From the NCBI GenBank assembly GCA_012934845.2, contig WNNJ02003276.1, positions 1 to 64,000 of the forward strand: 64,000 nt of DNA, written 5' to 3'. The notes beneath the pieces are model-generated. The model worked only from the letters and a program-made list of their open reading frames with translations. It did not search any database and was not told where the DNA came from. Positions 10,245-21,039 of the stretch are shown here, piece by piece. This DNA comes from Pomphorhynchus laevis (lineage: Eukaryota; Acanthocephala; Palaeacanthocephala; Echinorhynchida; Pomphorhynchidae). The position numbers were made by a program, and so were the translations under genes. The number at the start of each line of letters is the position of its first letter. Positions within the stretch are counted from its first letter, which is position 1.

Positions 10245-11660
10245 TCAGAAATGATTAAAATCATTAAAATCAGAAATGATTTCAATTAAATTTGCAAAAT
10301 GTAATAAAGTATTTTATTGAATCTAATTTTCAATAAATTAGATATGTCGAGTGATCATCAGCCAACATTAAAAGGACCGAAACGTAACGTAAGTATTTAA
10401 TTAGTAACTGATGAGGTTCACCAATAATGAAATGTAGCGTACTGCTGTAACTTATATATAGAATTAAAGTAGCGTGCAGAATAAAATAGTTATCAAAATT
10501 TCAATTGTAACAATGACTGCACAAGTATATTAACTTAAAATTAGGAAACAAATTATAGATGACTAGTTTGATAATCGTTATCGATAGGATAAATAGGTAG
10601 GTTTTCAAATCGAAGGTAGCACCTTCCCCTACCAATGCTAATTTAATTTAAAATCAGGAATGATTTTAATCAAATTTGCAAAATGTAAGACGAGAGTCTT
10701 TCATTAAAAACTAAATTCCAAAACAGCAGATGAGTCGAGTGATCGTCAGCCAACATTAAAAGATCGAAACGTAAAACGTAGGTATTGGATCAGTAACTGA
10801 TGAGTTCCATTAATACTCGAATGTAAGGTGCAGTTCTTGTCTTATAAATAGGATTGAAGCAACGTGAGGAATAAAATAGTCATTAAAATTTCAATGGTAA
10901 CAATGGCTGCATAGGTATATCAACTTAAAATTAGAGAACAATCTATATATGACTAGTTTGATAATAGTAAATATTCTGAAAAATAGATTGGTTTTCAAAT
11001 TGAAGCTTGAACCTTCCCCCTTCCAACGCTTATTTAATTTGAAATCAGAAATGATTTCAATTAAATTTGCAAAATTTAATAAAATATTTCATTCAATCTA
11101 AATGCCAATAAAAGTAGACTAGTCGATTGATCGTCAGCCAACATTAAAGGACAAAAACGTGAAATGTATGTATTGGATCAGCTGCTGATGAGTTCCACCA
11201 ATACTGAAATGCAGTGTGCAGTTGTTGGCTTCTAAATAGGATTGAAGCAACGTGCAGAATAAAATAGTCATCAAATTTCAATGGTAACCAATGACTGCAC
11301 AGGTATATCAACTTAAAATTAGAAAACAATCTATATATGATTACTGTATATAATGATTACTGTTTGATAACAGTAATGACTAGTTTGATAACAGTAATCA
11401 TTAGGAGAATTATGTTAATTTTCAAATTGAAAGTAACACCTTCCCCTCCCAACCCTGATTTAATTTTAAATCAGAAATGATTACAATTAAATTTTAAAAT
11501 GTAAGATGAAAATCTTTTATGCCATCTAATTGTCAGTAAAGCAGACGAGTCGAGTGATCGCCAGACAACATTAAAAGAAATGAAACGTGAAACCTATGTA
11601 TTGGATCAGTAGCTGATGAGTTCTACTAATACTGAAATGTTGCTTACAGCTTATTTAGTA
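10245..11660 (+). repeat. alpha tandem array, four units of about 385 bp
   Basis: Four head-to-tail units can be followed by the box CTGATGA at 10408, 10797, 11175 and 11613 (spacings 389, 378 and 438; the last unit carries an extra ~50 bp of local AT duplication near 11340-11400). Each unit repeats the same landmarks: GTCGAGTGATC, CCAACATTAAAAG, the structured block with GAAACGTGAAACGTA, GGATTGAAG, CAATGACTGCAC and GACTAGTTTGATAA. There is no coding capacity. More copies lie between 50107 and 55350. Unit size, tandem layout and the ribozyme-like block suggest a retrozyme-type non-coding repeat. Confidence 0.85.
10374..10446 (+). ncRNA. hammerhead-like structured block of alpha unit 1
   Basis: The order in this copy is GGACC, GAAA, CGT, TATT, CTGATGA, GGTTC, AATA, GCGTA, CTGCTG. 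GGACC can pair with GGUUC, TATT with AATA, and CTGCTG with the TTAGTA just before CTGATGA. The same block recurs at about 10760-10840, 11149-11227, 11570-11655, 52022-52100, 52377-52455, 54228-54310, 54562-54645 and 55117-55195, with different degrees of decay. Confidence 0.5.
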
Positions 11661-12727
11661 AGTTAACGATTAAACTATTACAATTCTTTCGATTTTACTG
11701 GTATATCGTGTTTCTTTACATTTATTCTTTCTTTGTTAATTTTTATCTATCTGCTGAAAAGCTTTTGTGAGCGTGTCGTACATTTTCATATTAATTTCCT
11801 TTTATTTTTGATAAATATTGACTGCAAAGATATTTTAAAAAACTAATTTTATAATTCATTAATATCTTGGTGATATGGCTAGTGTTTGGCCAAATGCTAC
11901 CTTTCATAATAAATAATATTTATTATACTTTAGTGATATCCTTGTATTGACTTAATTTGTTCAATACACTTATCAAATTATCGCGTTTATGATAATAAGC
12001 ATAAATTTTTATCGTTCATGCCAGTTTATTAAATATTTAAAATAAATTTAGTGATCGATCATATATTTATAAATCGGAAACTAATATTCGTAGACAGACG
12101 TTTAAGGCTTTCTAATAAACACACTATTATTTAATTACAAATTATAAGGTAGTTAAATGATTGCAACACGTTTATAGTAGAGCTTCCCAAATAAAAGATA
12201 GGTCATATTACGAGAAGACTTCTATTTTTAAAAATACATTATCGACCTTCAAACCCTAATTTTGTGTTTAGTGTTGCATTTTATTTGTAGAAACGGAAAT
12301 TGTGTCTAGCTGCTGAGTAAATATTCTGACTAGTAGAAGCAAAGTGTTGTTTTAAAGCAAAAAAACGACAATTTTTTACGACTAATTCTCCGCTATATGT
12401 AAGGCGGCGGACTAGTAAATATGGGAAAGGTATTTTTGCTTGTTAGTGAAGCAAGTAAATAAGTGATTACAAAATAAACAGTACTTACCAGTAATCTTAT
12501 AAATTGTATAAAATCCAATCGTAATTGTGATAGAGTTTCCTATTAGCTCGTACAGAATATCACCCGACACTCGAACCGCATTTGGGTGCCCGATAATATT
12601 TTTTCACACCCATATGTACAAATTTGTAAAAAATGAAAGAAAATAAACAATACATTTGCAAAGCCCGCATAAATATTAAATCAAACATAAATTCGTATTT
12701 TATTCGAGAGATATTTTTACGTCGCTA
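11661..12727. other. AT-rich stretch without a gene
   Basis: I see no coding frame and no clear repeat here apart from short AT-rich runs. It separates the alpha array from the 3' end of the family A LINE. Confidence 0.6.
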
Positions 12728-15700
12728 TTAAAAAAGATTTATTTTAACGTGGCAAATGCGTGCCAGAGCACGCTTACATGACCACAACAAAACAAAAATG
12801 TAAATCATGTGTCGAGAAGGTGTGAACAGAGGAGGTGTTTGAATGTGATAAAGGAGGGAGCGCGGCGGACGTCGAGAGGAAGTTGATTCCAGGCGAGTGG
12901 AGCGGCGACGAGGAAGGATCGGAGATCGTAGTTGTTGGAGTAATTGGGAACGTGTAGTAAGAGGGAATGACGGGAACGCAGCGATAGCGAGGTGGGGCGA
13001 GTATCGTCTAAGAAAGGAAGGTTGATGAACGATGGGGAACCGAATAAATATGAATGGTGGGCCAGGAGAGTTGGGCAAAATATGTGGATGTGTGGTCGAA
13101 GCGACGGAGACGAAAGAGCACTCAAACGGCGGTGTTGATTATTCGTTGTAGGGGTAGGATGATGGATTTTGGAGAATTGGCGAAAAGGCTAAGGCAGTAA
13201 TCGATTTTAGAGAAAAGAAGCGATGAAAGAAGAGACATACAAGAACGGAAGTCGATAAGGGGGCGGATACGGCGGATGTCACGGAGAATTAAGTTAGATG
13301 ATCGTACCTTGTCACGGACGAAGGGTTTAAGGGATATGTGATCATCGAAATGGAAGCCTAAGAAAGTGAGATTGTGGACTATGGGGATGATCGATGAGGC
13401 AAAAAATACAGTGGGATGAGATATGTTTGGTTTACGGGAGAGGATCCACATTATTTTGGACTTGTCGGGGTTTATAACGAGATGGAGATTGGATAGACGT
13501 TTGTAGATAGAAAGACAGTTGGAGGCAGAAATGCCGATATCGTGTATGCGATGTGCGGGTGCATGAGCATAGATGAGGATGTCATCGGTGTATTGCATGA
13601 AGTTACAGGAGTAATGTTTGATAAACGTAGAGAGATCGCCAAGCAGAAGAGATAAAAGCAGGGGACCTTGGACTGAACCTTGTGGGACCCCGCAAAAAAT
13701 AAGGATATGAGGGGAGGATGATGAATTAGAACAGACGCGAAAAGAACGGTCGGATAGATATGAGGCAAATGATGCTACGGAAGAGGAAGAAAAGCCGTAA
13801 TCATAGCGAAGGCGAGAAAGGAGGACGGAGTGATGGAAAATGTCGAAGGCGAGAAAGGAAGGTCGAGGGAGATGAGAACACTATATAGAGCTTTGTCTCG
13901 AGAATCGAGTACGTTGTTGTAAACTTTGATGCAGGCGATTTCTGTAAAGTGATTAGAGCTAAAAGCGGATTGGAAAGGAGGGTACAGATTGGATGAGGAG
14001 AGATAAGCGTTGATCTGTATTTAGATGGGGTGTTCAAAGAGCTTAGAAATAGTAGGGAGTAGTGAAATGGTGCGATAGCTAGAAGAAAGGGAGGGGTCGA
14101 GTGATTGTTTCTTAAGGAGGGGACGAAAGATTGCGGATTTTCAGTGTGAAGGGAAGATACGACTGTGGATGGACGAGTTAAACAAGGTTGTGAGAAAAAG
14201 GGATATCGATGAGCATATGGATTTAAGTATGTGGGTAGGCAGGGGATCGACAGGTGAGGTTTTGTTGGCAAGGACATGAGGACAGATTAGACTTCGGTAG
14301 GTGAGACAGGGAGAAGATGAAAGAGTTCCGGGATAATTAAGCTAGGCGGGGCAGAGTGGGCTAGGATGGAGACCGGGGTGTGAGAGAGCAACGTGGATAC
14401 TTTGGCCTGTAGAAATGACGAATAATCATGGGGATTGATGTTGCAAGGCGAGGAGGAGTGAGCAAGGATTGAGTTAAAAGTATGCCAGAGTGTCTTAGAG
14501 TTAAATGAAGCGATGATTTTATGCTTCCAGAAGGAGTTGCATTTGGTACGTAGTAGGTTAAGATGAGACCGGCGAAAAGCAAGATAGAAATCACGGAAAT
14601 ACGGAGTGATCGAGTGGAAATTACATCTGAGAGAGCGGTGATAGACTCTCAAAGCATGACGGAGTCGACGCTTTGAGAGTAGCCATTGGATGTCAAACCA
14701 TGGGGCACGGTGCAAGTGACGGTGTGGGTAAGGCTTGAAAGACAAGAGAAGATCTAGAGTGGATATAACTTCAGAGTTGAAAAGAAAGGGATGATCGTGA
14801 GGAGAAGAATATGTTATTTTGGGATAGGATAGAGACGATTTGAGTGAGGCAGAGCGGATAATGGAGAGGTCAAGATATCTCAAAGGGCGACGTAGGATTG
14901 TAGGTGTGTGAGAAGGGGTGTGGTTGTGAGTGAGATCAAGGGTGATGAGAAAGTGATCGGATAGACCAGGATCAAAGATGGACAGTGACATGTAGGCAAC
15001 AAAATGATCGGGGACACCGATGATGTCGATTGCCCCGCCAAGGATATGTGTGGGGGCAGTGGAGATGGGTTTGTAGTTATGGTTGGATAGAATGTAGATG
15101 AACTGGATGGACTCGGTGGAAGAGGGGCGGTCGAGGCGGATGTTGAAGTCGCCAATAACGATTGTAGGGATGGAGGACAAAGAACAGTGGGACAGAAGAT
15201 CAGCGAGGTCGTTAAAAAATAAGGAGGTAGGAGCAGATGAACCAGGACGGTATACAATGGCGAGATCTAGAGTGATCGGGTTATAAGAACGACAAGTGAG
15301 CAATTCAAAAGAGCAAGGACTGCAAGGGGAAGTGATTTTGCGAATATACGCGGGGTGACGGGCGAATGCGACCATGCCGTCATGATTAGAGAATTTAGAA
15401 GGAGATGAGCTGAGGGTGCGATAAAGAGGTGGAAAGAGTGATATTTCTGACGATGACGCAACGATCGCGAGAACGAAAGCGTTTCCGTAAAGGAGGACGA
15501 GTAACGTTAGTTGGTGAAATCACGATAGGAGAGCTGGGAGTTATGGATATCAAGGGAGTAGGTTTGATAGATGAAGACCAAGAGGATTTGGATAATATAG
15601 AGGGTGGTGAGCGATGTGAGGAAATGTTTTGAGTTGAAGGATTGTAGAGTTTGATGGACGTGATTTTGACTGAGGGATGTAGGTTATTGAGAAACGAAAC

Positions 15701-15980
15701 AGAAGGGAAGAGACGGGGGTGTCGGGAAGTGAAGACATGGGATTAGAAGTGCATGTGGTGACAGGAACAGTGGGTTGACAAAGGACATCTGAAATGACTG
15801 GAGTGGATTTGAGTGGACACTTTATAGGTTGATATGTTTTTTATGGAAGAGGTCGCGTATGAGTTTGTTGGCACAAAAACCACATAGGAAGTCTTCTTTA
15901 GACTTACTGTTGTTGCATGCGATTGTAGTTCAGACGCTGCAGTCGTGTGTCGAGCACTGTACTTGTAGTTGAACACAGTT
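12728..15980 (-). mobile_element. CR1/L2-like LINE, long copy (family A)
   Basis: Read on the minus strand, the endonuclease lies at about 15375-14860 (YRPGSSAPTS, VIGDFNIRLD, THILGGAIDIIGV, LSDHFLITLD). A linker follows (HRAPWFDIQWLLSKRRLRHA), then reverse transcriptase with GVPQGSVQGP and QYTDDILIYAH (YTDD in place of YADD) near 13600-13700. Next comes the segment FLGFHFDDHISLKPF with SKIDYCLSLFANSP, and the C-terminal PLAWNQLPLDVRRAPSFITF. These match CR1/L2-clade LINEs. A few frame changes separate the blocks, mostly in the RT part. The 3' end is a GCGTGC-CAGA-GCACGC hairpin and an AAATAAAT-type tail. Other copies are at 5574-5993, 37262-37435 and 53290-53745. Confidence 0.9.
12758..12773 (-). 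other. 3' terminal hairpin of LINE family A
   Basis: A 6 bp stem with a 4-base loop lies between GTAA and ATTTGCCACG on the LINE sense strand. The equivalent in the copy at 53708-53724 has a compensating base-pair change. Such 3' hairpins are the template recognition site of the LINE reverse transcriptase in CR1/L2-type families. Confidence 0.75.
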
Positions 15981-16156
15981 AGTGTAGGTCGTAGCTGTCC
16001 TCTTACGTCATTCTATCACGTCCTTGTGTGTTTAAACTGTTAAATTTGCCACTGATTGAATTGATAGGTTTTTCAGCGAGCTTAACTAATTAGCTCTGTA
16101 ATTTGTTTTAATAATTAGAGAGGTTAACTCTAAAAATTCCGCGAGCAGAGCGAGCG

Positions 16157-16910
16157 GAACTGGATTGATCTGGAACTGGATTGATCTAGAACTGGATTGA
16201 TCTAGAACTGGATTGATCTAGAACTGGATTGATCTGGAACTGGATTGATCTGAAACTGGATTGATCTGGAACTGGATTGATCTGGAACTGAATTGATCTG
16301 GAACTAGATTGATCTGGAACTGGATTGATCTAGAACTGGATTGATCTGTAACTGGATTGATCTGTAACTGGATCGATCTGGAACTGGATTGATCTGGAAC
16401 TGGATTGATCTGGAACTGGATTGATCTGGAACTAGATTGATCTGAAACTGGATTGATCTGGAACTGGATTGATCTGGAACTGGATTGATCTGGAACTGGA
16501 TTGATCTGGAACTGGATTGATCTGGAACTGGATTGATCTGGAACTGGATTGATCTGGAATTGGATTGATCTGGAATTGGATTGATCTGGAACTGGATTGA
16601 TCTGGAACTGTATTGATCTGGAACTGTATTGATCTGGAACAGGATTGATCTGTAACTGAACTGATCTGGAACTGGATTGATCTGGAACTGGATTGATCTG
16701 AACTGGATTGATCTGGAACTGGATTGATCTGGAACTGGATTGATCTGGAACTGGATTGATCTGGAACTGGATTGATCTGGAACTGGATTGATCTGGAACT
16801 GGATTGATCTGGAACTGGATTGATCTGGAACTGAATCGATCTGGAACTGGATTGATCTTGAACTGGATTGATCTGGAACCTGATTGATCTGGAACTAAAT
16901 TGATTGTGTT
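16157..16910. repeat. 16 bp minisatellite, about 47 copies
   Basis: The unit GGAACTGGATTGATCT is repeated head to tail with scattered single-base variants; one unit near 16699 is a base short. Because 48 bases make three units, the minus strand shows a long artificial open frame (16432-16980) with a 16-residue repeat. That frame is not a gene. The array ends about 50 bases before the start codon of the Ada3-like gene. Confidence 0.97.
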
Positions 16911-16960
16911 TTTTATTTCTCAAACTTTTGTGATATATTTTAACTTTTAGATATATCCAC

Positions 16961-17686
16961 ATGAGCTCAAACGACCCCACAGCATCATCATTTTCTCTAT
17001 ATCCAAAGCTTCAGCATTACGTAGAAGAACTATCGGCCGGAAACCTAAGCGGCATAAGTATAGAGGAATTAGATGATATACAATTGGAATTAGAAAGTGC
17101 TCTGACTGATAGTATTGAGTGCGTAAGTTCACTTCGAAATTTTCTTAGGAGGTGTTGTAAATCGTCGCCATGTTCAGCCAGTGGTAAAGGCAGATCTATT
17201 CATTTTACGCGCATAGATCAACTGCCCAAGCATACTCGTAATGCAATAAAAAATGATGGTTTGTTATCAACAATCAACAATTTCGAACGATTTGAAAATG
17301 AAGAAACAAGCATAAAATCGCATACTGATGATTCTTTGGGCTGCACGATTATTGACAATTTAAAGAAAAATTATGTTCATTTACCGAGTAATCCTATTTT
17401 AGAGAAATTTTGGCCTTATGTCCGTGAGAGTTGGTTGGGTTCACGTCATGCACAAGTCGATAACAGATATTCGAATGAAATCATCGATCATGCATTGCAG
17501 CTACATTCACTGCGTACGCTGAAAAGACAAAATCAAGAAGCCCTCTTTGATGATATGTGTTTAAGCGATAATATCAAATCATCAGTTTCAAATTTTTCAC
17601 ATAAATGGCTGAATTCAGTCAAAGAAAATAAGACATTAAGAAACAAAAAATTGCATTTACAACAATTAGTAAATGATCTTGATTAA
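16961..17686 (+). CDS. Ada3-like transcriptional adapter (TADA3 family), short form
   Basis: The product has 241 residues. Near residues 33-52 it has ISIEELDDIQLELESALTDS, which follows closely the N-terminal EELDxLQLELE signature of Ada3/TADA3, the adapter of the SAGA and ATAC histone acetyltransferase modules. Near residues 143-155 NPILEKFWPYVRES resembles the NxFWxxVEPY box of the same family, and the C-terminal 60 residues are a charged helix like the Ada2/Gcn5-binding end. It is much shorter than animal TADA3 (about 430), with the middle missing. There is no intron. The start at 16961 is the first ATG after the 16 bp minisatellite, which therefore occupies the promoter or 5' leader. Confidence 0.6.
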   Translation: MSSNDPTASSFSLYPKLQHYVEELSAGNLSGISIEELDDIQLELESALTDSIECVSSLRNFLRRCCKSSPCSASGKGRSIHFTRIDQLPKHTRNAIKNDGLLSTINNFERFENEETSIKSHTDDSLGCTIIDNLKKNYVHLPSNPILEKFWPYVRESWLGSRHAQVDNRYSNEIIDHALQLHSLRTLKRQNQEALFDDMCLSDNIKSSVSNFSHKWLNSVKENKTLRNKKLHLQQLVNDLD

Positions 17687-18242
17687 AATTATGTGCAACA
17701 TCAGGTTACAGTCATTCACTGAGAATAATAGGAAAGATAAAGTATACACGTAAAATTGATTGTTTATTTTAATTTCAAACTGTTGGGTCTTTTATTCGAT
17801 AAAGGATCAACACCTTAGTATAATCATTCTGCAAATCAAAAAATGTTCATTTATATATCACACCGAATTTACAGTGATGTAAAAAGATATTACTGGAGCG
17901 AAGTTAATAATATAAGCAGGATGTGTATATCCTGCGTATATGATATATGATATAAGATATATTATAAATATTATATTCATATTCTTAAATATAAATAATA
18001 ATATATAAATATAAATATGAAAAATATTTATATTCTTAAATATATTATATTTAAGAATATATTATCTTACTATAAAAGTAATATAATGAAAACGCAGGAA
18101 ACAAGTGAAGGTTTTATAAATATTCGATTGTAACATAATAAGGGTTTTTTTAAGAATTATACATTAGATAATTAACTAAAAATAGGAACATGCATAACAC
18201 AAGCATGCCAAATGTCATCAAGTCATTATCATTTTAGTCCAG
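17687..18242. other. AT-rich stretch with palindromes
   Basis: There is no gene. The segment 17930-18070 is built of overlapping AT palindromes around TTAAATATA and TCTTAAATATA and can fold back on itself. Confidence 0.6.
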
Positions 18243-19650
18243 TCTTCTAATATGTTACGGCCTCAGGTCAACAAGGATCTGAGCCCTGCAGCCACACCAA
18301 CACGTCGCCATCCGAAAGAACCATCCGGGGTCTTTCACTTTCCGAAGAATCCAGTTGAGGCCGACTATGTTCGGTAATCTTGAGATGAAGAGCTTGAGAA
18401 TCCTTAGTCTTTGCTCTGGGGTACGTCCTATTGAAAAGTAGACTAATCCTGATATAGCCCAAGTACCCCAGAGGCGCACTTGGGTTTCCCATTCAATGAC
18501 CGATACTGAGACCGTTATAGGGCCCACCTAGCTTTCTTCAGGATACGTTTGAGCTATCTAGGTCAGCTTTCACGGACCAATTCACCGTAAGGGTGAACCC
18601 CAGATAATTTACTCAGTTCGTGAAGATCGGGAGTGATTGAGGCTGCAAAAAGGAGTAAAGTGCAGAGAGTGCTAATATCTTAACCAAACTGATGCACTTT
18701 ATCTATTTTAGTATAGACAGAGCGATCTGCTTCGTACCCATGAAAACCTGGTGGGATTAAATTTCGCCTACTTAAAGGGTCGCGGATTTTACGCGCAAGC
18801 GATTTTTTGTAAATGAAGATGATGGAGTTTTGAATTAAGATAGGCCGCAAATCTTTAGGACATGAAATCGATTTCTTTTTTGGTATAAAAACACGACGGC
18901 TGATATTAATGCCAGCAACATCGGACAGGGAGGCTAGTATAGCATAGTGATGGCGACCTCCTTTCTCTGACTGTCTGTCAAAAGCTGGCAGACCCGAGTG
19001 GAGAGTGGAGCGTGGGATTTGGAGGTGCCTGGAAGTGGCCCCAGGAGTTTACGATATCTGCGACAGATAAGTCACTGCTCCTGAACTCACACCAAGGCGG
19101 GATTGGTTGGGGAGATTGAGTGGCTCCATAATTATGTAGGGATAGTGACTCCTCCAAAACTTTGTCAAAGTCTATGCTACCGATCCAACCCAAGGCTCTA
19201 TCCTTCCAGAAGAAAAATTTCTCATTGAATATCTTCCAAAAGGAAGACTGAGAAGACTTATGGCGAGCAATGCTCGCCTATCCCTACCCAGCTGGAACCT
19301 ATATCTATTGATCCAGTATTTATACGAGAGGACCTATCTTGGTAAACAGGGAGATTAGAAATGTTTAGGAATTAAGCTAGAACCTTGTGTTTTGTTGAAG
19401 TGGGATTGTATATTCGACCTGTACAGGTATCGAGAGGAACGCTGTAGCTGGCAAAGAGAGGTAGGAATTAAATTCAGTCAAACTCATTTCCAATTCAGGG
19501 GAAGAGTTGGATAGCTGCCTGAAAGAATACCTATCTGATATAATCAAAGTGAAACCATCTAAGTAGCGTATCTTCCTCTATTCGCCAGCGAATTAGGTCA
19601 AGAGAGGTGCAACTCTAATAGGGATTCTCGGGTTGAGTTTCCGGCGTGTG
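18243..19650 (-). mobile_element. Jockey/R1-like LINE, internally deleted copy (family E)
   Basis: The minus strand repeats 8430-10040 of the family E LINE: GWIGSIDFDKVLEESLSLHN, QSPQPIPPWCEFRS, then the stem-loop 3' end (CTCAG..CTGAG). The central RT block with FDFSAAFD, GVPQG and YADD is absent: around 18640-18720 the sequence jumps from the start of the RT domain to its thumb. The deletion is roughly 0.5-0.6 kb. Several stops and frame changes are also present. Confidence 0.85.
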
Positions 19651-20787
19651 TTATGCTTCCGGAGTTTATTTTCATTTACGTTGTTAAAACACGCAGAGAA
19701 AATAAATTTCTATTGTTTCTTAAAAATGTTATATTTTTACAATTTTGATCATTAAGGGTATCTTTTATTTAAGATTTCATGAAATGTTTTAGTCACGATA
19801 GAAATGTGCTACATCTGACTAGTAGTACTTTAACATTAAAGTCCATCTTAGTTTTATAAGACTAATTTATATAATATTAAATATTTTAAAAAGTTAAAAT
19901 ATTCATACCCTTTTTCTTGTATTAGTATATTAATGGAAAATCACCTTTGTCTAGCACTTCCTCAGTACCGTGCTATTTAAACACTTTAGTGCATTGGTGC
20001 ATATTAGCATATCAACACATTAGATGCCTATTTGATTTTTTACTGACTCGCATATAAATATTTCACAATTCTATTTATAAATATTCTATTTTATAGATGA
20101 TTAACTATAGTTGGGGAAAGCTACTATATAAAGCTAATCTAAAGTAGATTAAAGTAGTTGTGTTGATTGGCTAAAAATGCAGAGTATTTTTTTTATTAAA
20201 TTCACCTGTAATTGTTGTGTTTTAAGGGATTCTACCATTCAAGGACATAATAATTACAGGGAAAATTAAATAGAAAAATACCTGACTTTCAGCCGAATCA
20301 GCCATCTACTTTTATTCTTTATATTAAATAGATATATAGTTCTCAAATTATAGTAATTTATAATGAATAATAGCCACGAATTTTAATAGTTATTTTTAAA
20401 CAATATTTTTTTATCAATAAAATTTTATAATTACTTTTAAGTCCTTACTAATATTCCGATGCTTATCCATCGACTATATATCTAATATTGGTCTGGAACC
20501 TAGCAATATAAATTGGCATTTGATAGCAATATAAATTTGTTTTTTTGTTGACATGTCTTCTTAACATTCGGTACTTAATAAGTTGGTACCCACTTAAATG
20601 TACTATTCGATTTGTATTAAAGTATCTACTTGTGTAACGTAAACATGTTGATAGCCACAATAATTTATATTATCATAATCGTATGGACACAATAATGTAT
20701 TTTGAATTTCAAAAATTATATATTAATAATTTATAATAATATTGACAACACGATTGCTATATTCAAAATAATAGATTAAAAAAATGT
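19651..20787. other. AT-rich stretch without a recognised gene
   Basis: I see no coding frame with protein-like composition and no repeat shared with the rest of the window. Confidence 0.55.
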
Positions 20788-21039
20788 ATGGTGTATCCTT
20801 TTCGATGTTGTGCAAAATTTGAAAACGATAAAACATTAAATATGAACAGAATTACCTGGTGTGATTCTTGTCGCCTACATGCTGAGCAAGAATTAGCTAA
20901 ATTATCCTTGATTGATGTGCAAATTATTCTGCAAATAGACGATCCAAGCAAATGCAAGTGTCTTAAGACGTTTAATGATCGAGAAGAACAACTTAAACGA
21001 GTGAAAAGGATAAAAGGACTGGAGGATTTTCTCGATTAA
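20788..21039 (+). CDS. possible small gene or last exon, unknown
   Basis: An 83-residue frame with normal amino-acid composition stands out from the AT-rich surroundings. It has WCDSCRLHAEQE near residues 29-40, a CKC near 61-63, and a charged C-terminal helix (REEQLKRVKRIKGLEDFLD). The cysteine spacing could bind a metal. No family is recognised. It could also be a 3' exon: ACAG at about 20842-20845 could serve as an acceptor. No partner is visible nearby. Confidence 0.4.
   Translation: MVYPFRCCAKFENDKTLNMNRITWCDSCRLHAEQELAKLSLIDVQIILQIDDPSKCKCLKTFNDREEQLKRVKRIKGLEDFLD

Noticed and set aside
12728-13078. 116-residue minus-strand frame
   Set aside because: Shadow of the LINE C-terminal frame at 12805-13125.
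13472-14277. Minus-strand frames of 98 and 158 residues
   Set aside because: These are out-of-frame shadows of the family A reverse transcriptase; the neighbouring frame reads GVPQGSVQGP and YTDD there.
16432-16980. 182-residue minus-strand frame with SIQFQINPVPDQSS repeats
   Set aside because: It is the translation of the 16 bp minisatellite; the frame stays open only because the unit has no stop on that strand.
20463-20660. 65-residue minus-strand frame
   Set aside because: No recognisable domain and no neighbouring exon; composition ordinary for the region.
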